This document shows positions 58,090-64,000 of a DNA stretch of 64,000 nucleotides, one piece after another. The notes beneath the pieces are model-generated. The model was given only the letters and a program-made list of their open reading frames with translations, ran no database searches and was not told where the DNA came from. Source of the stretch: Pseudoxanthomonas sp. CF125. Its GTDB lineage: Bacteria > Pseudomonadota > Gammaproteobacteria > Xanthomonadales > Xanthomonadaceae. The position numbers and the translations under genes were made by a program. Every line of letters begins with the position of its first letter. Position 1 is the first letter of the stretch. Where the stretch lies: NCBI RefSeq assembly GCF_900104085.1, contig NZ_FNLD01000004.1:124001-188000 (forward strand), read 5' to 3'.

Positions 58090-58668
58090 CTACAACTTGC
58101 ACAGCGAAGTGCGCCGGCTGTGGTCGCTGCCCCAGGTTCGAAAGCCAGATGTGTCCAGGTGAATTTTCGTGTCCGTGTAGAAACCGAGCCCCAGCTTCAA
58201 TGCGGGTCCTTTGCTACGCCAGTACTCGCAAAGGCGGGCCACGTTGGCGGGCGAGGCGGGCAGGTCGAAGTCCAGCGCGTTGTTCTGCACGTGCCGGCTG
58301 CGTGCAGCGCCGCCGGCACATCGATTGAGCGCGGCATCCCGGTAGCCCGAAGCCACCCGGTTGGAATCCACCAGTCCTGCAGACCGCAGGTCTTCAAGTG
58401 CGCGCAGGGTTGGCAGCAGATTGGGCCACAGCGCTCGCGGCGGGATCGCGAACTCACTGGCTTTGCATTCGCGCCAGGGTCGCGCGCTGCGCAGCAGCGA
58501 GCGCATCGGGGCCACTCCGCCCAGGCCTTTGCTGTCCAGAAATTGCTGGTACTGGGCGACCCCGGCCGCTTGAGGAGTCGTCGACCATTGCAAGTAGCGA
58601 TCCGGCGGAGGCGACTCGGCACAACCCGCCGATAGCAACAGCAAAAGCAGAGCCGGCAGTCGCCTCAT
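58090..58668 (-). CDS. Lipoprotein of the M15-type D-Ala-D-Ala peptidase group
   Basis: The 192-residue precursor has a lipobox (LLSAGC). It contains [68 protein letters not shown] and [14 protein letters not shown]. The SxH...ALDxD and H-L-D elements match the zinc-binding motifs of M15-type (DUF882-like) peptidases that act on peptidoglycan. The ATG at 58668 gives the signal peptide; 58698 is an alternative. It is the last of three minus-strand genes (yhbY, DUF498, this) with gaps of 48 and 26 bp. Confidence 0.82.
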   Translation of the reverse strand: MRRLPALLLLLLSAGCAESPPPDRYLQWSTTPQAAGVAQYQQFLDSKGLGGVAPMRSLLRSARPWRECKASEFAIPPRALWPNLLPTLRALEDLRSAGLVDSNRVASGYRDAALNRCAGGAARSRHVQNNALDFDLPASPANVARLCEYWRSKGPALKLGLGFYTDTKIHLDTSGFRTWGSDHSRRTSLCKL

Positions 58669-58694
58669 GGCCGCGCCCCACAAACGGACCTCGG

Positions 58695-59069
58695 TCACGG
58701 CGTCAGCAGGAAACCGGCCACCACCCGCCTGCCTTCGCCTGCGAGCACATTGAACGTGCGCGCCGCGGCGGGATTGGTCATGACCTCGATACCGATGCCG
58801 CGGGTCAGACAGGCGGCCATGACCGCTGCGGATGGGAAAACCTGCCGCTCGCCGGTTCCCAGCACCACCAGCTCCGGATTGAGCGCAAGCAAGGGGGCGA
58901 GGTCTTCGGGCAGCAGCGCTGCCGGGTCGCGGACGTTCCAGTCCTCGATCAGCTCGTTCGGCGCCAGGATGAAACTGGCTTCCAGTACCCGGTCGTTGAC
59001 CTTGGCACTGCGGCCGTCGGCCGCGCGCAGGGCATAAGCGTAGTCGGGGCGTTCGTGGTTCAGTTGCAT
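58695..59069 (-). CDS. Mth938-like domain (DUF498/DUF598) protein
   Basis: The 124-residue protein has [53 protein letters not shown] and [33 protein letters not shown]. This is the complete layout of the small Mth938/NDUFAF3-like family. Mitochondrial NDUFAF3 helps assemble complex I; bacterial members lack assigned roles. It is probably co-transcribed with yhbY upstream. Confidence 0.87.
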   Translation of the reverse strand: MQLNHERPDYAYALRAADGRSAKVNDRVLEASFILAPNELIEDWNVRDPAALLPEDLAPLLALNPELVVLGTGERQVFPSAAVMAACLTRGIGIEVMTNPAAARTFNVLAGEGRRVVAGFLLTP

Positions 59070-59117
59070 GTGGGTCGTCTGCGGCTGACCGGGATCAGGC
59101 CGGTGGAAGGTCGCCTG

Positions 59118-59423
59118 TTACTTCCGCGGCAACACGATCTGGCGGTGGTCCTTGCTGGGCCGGTACAGCACCGCCACATGGCCGATGCGCTGCACCAGGG
59201 CGGCTCCGGACTTGTCCACGATTTCCCCGATCATGGCGTCACGGGTTTCGCGGTCTTCGGCGCCGATCTTCACCTTGACCAGTTCGTGCTGCTCCAGCAC
59301 CGCGTCCAGTTCGGCCAGGAAGGCCGGGGTGAGCCCTTTGGCGCCGATCTGCAGCAGGGCCTTCAGGTCGTGGGCCTGGCCACGCAGGAAGCGCGACTGG
59401 CTGGAGGTCAAAGCTGTGGACAT
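59118..59423 (-). CDS. yhbY: YhbY/CRM-domain RNA-binding protein
   Basis: The 101-residue protein is a single CRM domain: [50 protein letters not shown] and [26 protein letters not shown]. The E. coli homologue associates with pre-50S ribosomal particles. It is divergent from rlmE, the standard gammaproteobacterial arrangement, with about 100 bp between starts. Confidence 0.94.
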   Translation of the reverse strand: MSTALTSSQSRFLRGQAHDLKALLQIGAKGLTPAFLAELDAVLEQHELVKVKIGAEDRETRDAMIGEIVDKSGAALVQRIGHVAVLYRPSKDHRQIVLPRK

Positions 59424-59525
59424 GCGCTGCGGTACGGGGTCTCAAGGGGGTTCAGGGTATCATGGCCGCCCCACCGAACCCGTTTCTCCAGCCGCCTGCG
59501 TGCGGGCCGGGGGACTGACGCGCCC

Positions 59526-60158
59526 ATGGCCACCCGCAGCAAAAGCAGCCAACGCTGGCTCAAAGAGCACTTCGCCGACCCCTATGTGAAGAAGGCGCAG
59601 GCCGAGGGCCTGCGTTCGCGCGCGGCCTACAAGCTGGAAGAGCTGATCGAGCGCGACCGCCTGCTCAAGCCGGGCATGGTGGTGGTGGATCTGGGCGCGG
59701 CTCCGGGCGGCTGGTCGCAGTTCGTGCGCAAGGCGCTGGGCGACAGCGGCCGGGTGGTGGCGATGGATATCCTGGAGATGCCCAGCCTGGCCGGGGTGGA
59801 CTTCCTTCATGGGGATTTCAGGGAAGATGACGTCCTATCGCAGCTGGAAGCCATGTTGAACGGCCAGCCCGTGGACCTTGTGCTCTCGGATATGGCCCCC
59901 AATAAGAGTGGTGTGGACGCGGTCGACCAGCCGCGCATGATGCATCTGGCCGAGCTGGCGATGGATTTCGCCGACGGCCATCTGAAACCGGGCGGGGCTT
60001 TCCTGATCAAGCTGTTCCAGGGCACCGGTTTCGATGACTACGTGCGCGAACTGCGGCGGCGTTACGAGAAAGTGGTCATCCGCAAGCCGGATGCCTCGCG
60101 CAAGCGCTCCCCGGAAGTCTATGCGCTGGGGCAGGGCAAGCTTCTGCACATGAAATGA
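59526..60158 (+). CDS. rlmE: 23S rRNA (uridine-2'-O-)-methyltransferase RlmE
   Basis: The 210-residue protein has [50 protein letters not shown] (SAM motif I), [12 protein letters not shown] (catalytic Asp) and [15 protein letters not shown] (catalytic Lys). It methylates U2552 of 23S rRNA. ATG 59526 begins the family; the long upstream frame is spurious. ftsH follows after 50 bp. Confidence 0.97.
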   Translation: MATRSKSSQRWLKEHFADPYVKKAQAEGLRSRAAYKLEELIERDRLLKPGMVVVDLGAAPGGWSQFVRKALGDSGRVVAMDILEMPSLAGVDFLHGDFREDDVLSQLEAMLNGQPVDLVLSDMAPNKSGVDAVDQPRMMHLAELAMDFADGHLKPGGAFLIKLFQGTGFDDYVRELRRRYEKVVIRKPDASRKRSPEVYALGQGKLLHMK

Positions 60159-60208
60159 AGCGGTTAGTTGTAGTCTTCCAATCGAATTAACAGGAAACAC
60201 CGGAGTCA

Positions 60209-62128
<1,920 letters not shown>

Positions 62129-62156
62129 TGCGAACGCTGCTTGTCGTGCGATACCG

Positions 62157-62186
62157 AAAAGGCCAGAGTTCGTTCTGGCCTTTTTT
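62157..62186 (+). terminator. Factor-independent terminator of ftsH
   Basis: AAAAGGCCAGA-GTTCGT-TCTGGCC followed by six T. It is the cleanest terminator in the window and ends 58 bp after the ftsH stop. Confidence 0.92.
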
Positions 62187-62255
62187 GTAGGTCGGGGCTA
62201 CGCCCCCGACACGCTTGATGCATGGTCGCGCGTCGGGGGCGTAGCCCCGACCTAC
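62187..62255. repeat. Perfect 24-nt inverted repeat pair (family A)
   Basis: GTAGGTCGGGGCTACGCC... at 62187-62210 recurs exactly inverted at 62232-62255. It starts directly after the terminator T-run of ftsH and ends 53 bp before folP. Confidence 0.82.
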
Positions 62256-62307
62256 GATGCAGCCGGCGCGGCCCTACACTAACCGTCTTTTCAGGTTGGC
62301 TCATCCC

Positions 62308-63207
62308 ATGTTCGATACCACGCCCCAACTCGACTGCGCAGGCCGCTTGATCAGGCTCGACCGCCCGCAGGTGATGGGCATCGTCAACGTTACCCCTGAT
62401 TCCTTCTCCGACGGCGGCGCGCACGTCACGGCGGAAGCGGCGGTGGCGCATGCATTGAAATTGGTGGAAGAGGGCGCCGACCTGCTCGACATCGGCGGCG
62501 AATCCACACGGCCAGGCGCGGAAGAGGTTTCCGTCGAAGAAGAGCTGCGCCGTGTCATCCCGGTAATCGAGCGGCTGGCCAAACAGACTTCGCTGCCGAT
62601 CAGCATCGACACCTCCAAGCCCGAAGTGATGCGTGCCGCGGTCGCGGCGGGTGCGGGCATGATCAACGACGTCTACGCCTTGCGCCGCGAAGGCGCGCTG
62701 GAGGCCGCGGCCGCGCTGGGCGTGCCCGTGGTGCTGATGCACATGCGGGGCGAACCGCGCTCAATGCAGCAGGCGCCCGATTACGACGATGTGGTCGGCG
62801 ACGTGCATCGCTTCCTGGCCGAACGTCTGTTCGCCGCCGAAATGTCCGGCATCTCCAAGAAGAACCTCATCGTCGATCCAGGTTTCGGCTTCGGCAAGAA
62901 CACCCAACACAACCTGTCGCTGCTCGCGCAGCTGCAACGTTTCACCGAACTGGGCGTGCCCGTGCTCGCCGGGCTTTCGCGCAAACGCACACTGGGCGAG
63001 ATCACCGGGCGCGACGCCGCGCAGGATCGCGTCTCCGCCTCGGTCGCTGCCCATCTCATCGCCGCCCAGCGCAGCGCGTCGATCCTGCGCGTGCATGACG
63101 TTGCGCAGACCGTCGATGCACTGAAAGTGTGGAATGCGGTCGCCGCCGTTCCCATGCCGCGCGGCAAAGCCCAGGCCGCCACGATCCGCTGGCCGGACGA
63201 CGATTGA
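62308..63207 (+). CDS. folP: Dihydropteroate synthase
   Basis: The 299-residue protein has [95 protein letters not shown] and [12 protein letters not shown]. It condenses pterin pyrophosphate with p-aminobenzoate in folate synthesis and is the sulfonamide target. ATG 62308 begins the conserved N-terminus. It overlaps miaA by 1 bp (TGATG). Confidence 0.97.
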   Translation: MFDTTPQLDCAGRLIRLDRPQVMGIVNVTPDSFSDGGAHVTAEAAVAHALKLVEEGADLLDIGGESTRPGAEEVSVEEELRRVIPVIERLAKQTSLPISIDTSKPEVMRAAVAAGAGMINDVYALRREGALEAAAALGVPVVLMHMRGEPRSMQQAPDYDDVVGDVHRFLAERLFAAEMSGISKKNLIVDPGFGFGKNTQHNLSLLAQLQRFTELGVPVLAGLSRKRTLGEITGRDAAQDRVSASVAAHLIAAQRSASILRVHDVAQTVDALKVWNAVAAVPMPRGKAQAATIRWPDDD

Positions 63208-64000
63208 TGGCGGCCGATCGCCGGCCGATAGCCATCGCCCTGATGGGCCCCACCGCCTCGGGCAAGACCGCGCTGGCGATGGAATGGGCGCAGCGCCTGC
63301 AGGGGGAAATCGTCAGCGTCGATTCGGCCCTGGTCTATCGCGGTCTGGATATCGGCGCGGCCAAACCGGAGGCGGCCATGCTGGCCGCCGTGCCGCACCA
63401 CCTGATCGATGTGCGCGAGCCGTGGCAGCCCTACTCGGCGGCGGAGTTCGCTGCCGACGCACGCGCCGCGCTGGAGACGATTGCAGCGCGTGGCAGGATC
63501 CCGATCCTGGCCGGCGGCACCGGGTTGTATTTCCAGGCGTTGCTGGAAGGCTTGGCGCCGATGCCCGAAGCCGATCCGGCGATCCGCGCAACCATCGCCA
63601 GCGAAGCGGCCGAAAAAGGCTGGCCGGCGCTGCATGCAGAACTGGCCCAGGTCGACCCACGCGCCGCAGCGAAGATCAAAGCCACCGATCCGCAGCGCAT
63701 CCAGCGCGCGCTGGAAGTGTTCCGCCTCAGCGGCAAACCCATCAGCCAATGGCAGGCGATGCCCGCGCGCGACCGCCTGCCGTTCCGGGTGCTCAAACTG
63801 GTGCTGGCGCCGCGCGACCGCGCCGTGCTCCATCAGCGCATCGAGTCGCGTTTCGATGCGATGCTCGCGGCCGGCTTCCTGGAGGAGGTCAATCGTTTGC
63901 GCGATCTGCCGCAACTGCAGGCGGTCGACAAGCCGCTGGACCTGCCGGCGATCCGTGCCGTCGGCTACCGGCAAGCCTGGGAATATCTGGACGGCGCCAT
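63207..64000 (+). CDS. miaA: tRNA dimethylallyltransferase MiaA, 3'-truncated by window edge
   Basis: An open frame from ATG 63207 runs off the right edge with about 264 residues visible. It has the P-loop [97 protein letters not shown] and [16 protein letters not shown], the MiaA pattern. It adds a dimethylallyl group to A37 of tRNAs reading U-starting codons. hfq usually follows but lies outside. Confidence 0.96.
   Translation, partial: MAADRRPIAIALMGPTASGKTALAMEWAQRLQGEIVSVDSALVYRGLDIGAAKPEAAMLAAVPHHLIDVREPWQPYSAAEFAADARAALETIAARGRIPILAGGTGLYFQALLEGLAPMPEADPAIRATIASEAAEKGWPALHAELAQVDPRAAAKIKATDPQRIQRALEVFRLSGKPISQWQAMPARDRLPFRVLKLVLAPRDRAVLHQRIESRFDAMLAAGFLEEVNRLRDLPQLQAVDKPLDLPAIRAVGYRQAWEYLDGA

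Overview
The window looks like chromosomal DNA of a GC-rich gammaproteobacterium of the Xanthomonadaceae/Lysobacteraceae (Lysobacter, Luteimonas, Thermomonas, Stenotrophomonas and relatives). The grounds are the gene order pyrG-kdsA-eno-ftsB-ispD-ispF-truD-surE-pcm-yqaA-nlpD and yhbY|rlmE-ftsH-folP-miaA, an intracellular PHA depolymerase, an X-T4SS-type VirB6 domain, and several families of short intergenic palindromes typical of that family. Placement below family level is not possible from sequence reading alone. No rRNA, tRNA, CRISPR array, integrase or complete insertion sequence was seen.

Left part (1-30.4 kb): mostly accessory or housekeeping singletons and small operons. These are a truncated TfoX-domain gene, an AraC/VOC/DUF72 set, an LpxR-like outer-membrane lipid A deacylase, rraA, an ABC exporter, a DUF885 lipoprotein, GFA and DUF2785 genes, a divergent LysR/EamA pair, an ArsR plus cupin-DUF2867 pair, a periplasmic cyclophilin, a PadR/HAAS-type membrane sensor pair, a small exported peptide, PHA depolymerase, a methyltransferase, a HemJ/CopD-like protein, a lipoprotein alkaline phosphatase, a DAACS symporter with a GNAT enzyme, a BASS transporter flanked by two paralogous four-helix proteins, a thioesterase, two NlpC/P60 hydrolases, slyD, and a dadA-like gene coupled to a glutathione-reductase-like gene.

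Middle part (30.4-40.1 kb): a catabolic block built around a glutamine-synthetase-like gamma-glutamyl-amine ligase, an ethanolamine-permease-like transporter, an iron alcohol dehydrogenase, an aldehyde dehydrogenase, two N-formylglutamate-amidohydrolase-family enzymes and a divergent RpiR regulator. The set fits gamma-glutamylation-based use of ethanolamine or a similar amino alcohol (inference).

Island (40.1-44.36 kb): the most unusual stretch. It holds an orphan VirB6-like protein whose C-terminus carries M15-type metallopeptidase motifs, followed 4 bp later by a low-GC lipoprotein gene. This two-gene cassette lies inside a degenerate second copy of the hutG 3' end - eamA - parE 3' end locus. 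It resembles a toxin-carrying secretion component with a putative immunity lipoprotein, but that role is inferred.

Right part (44.36-64 kb): core genes, namely parE, pyrG, kdsA, eno, ftsB, ispD, ispF, truD, surE, pcm, a DedA-like gene, nlpD, yhbY, rlmE, ftsH, folP and miaA (cut by the window end). They cover DNA topology, nucleotide, LPS and isoprenoid synthesis, RNA modification, protein repair and proteolysis. Many neighbours overlap by ATGA/GTGA/TGATG, which indicates translational coupling. Intergenic gaps are filled by inverted pairs of family-specific repeats.
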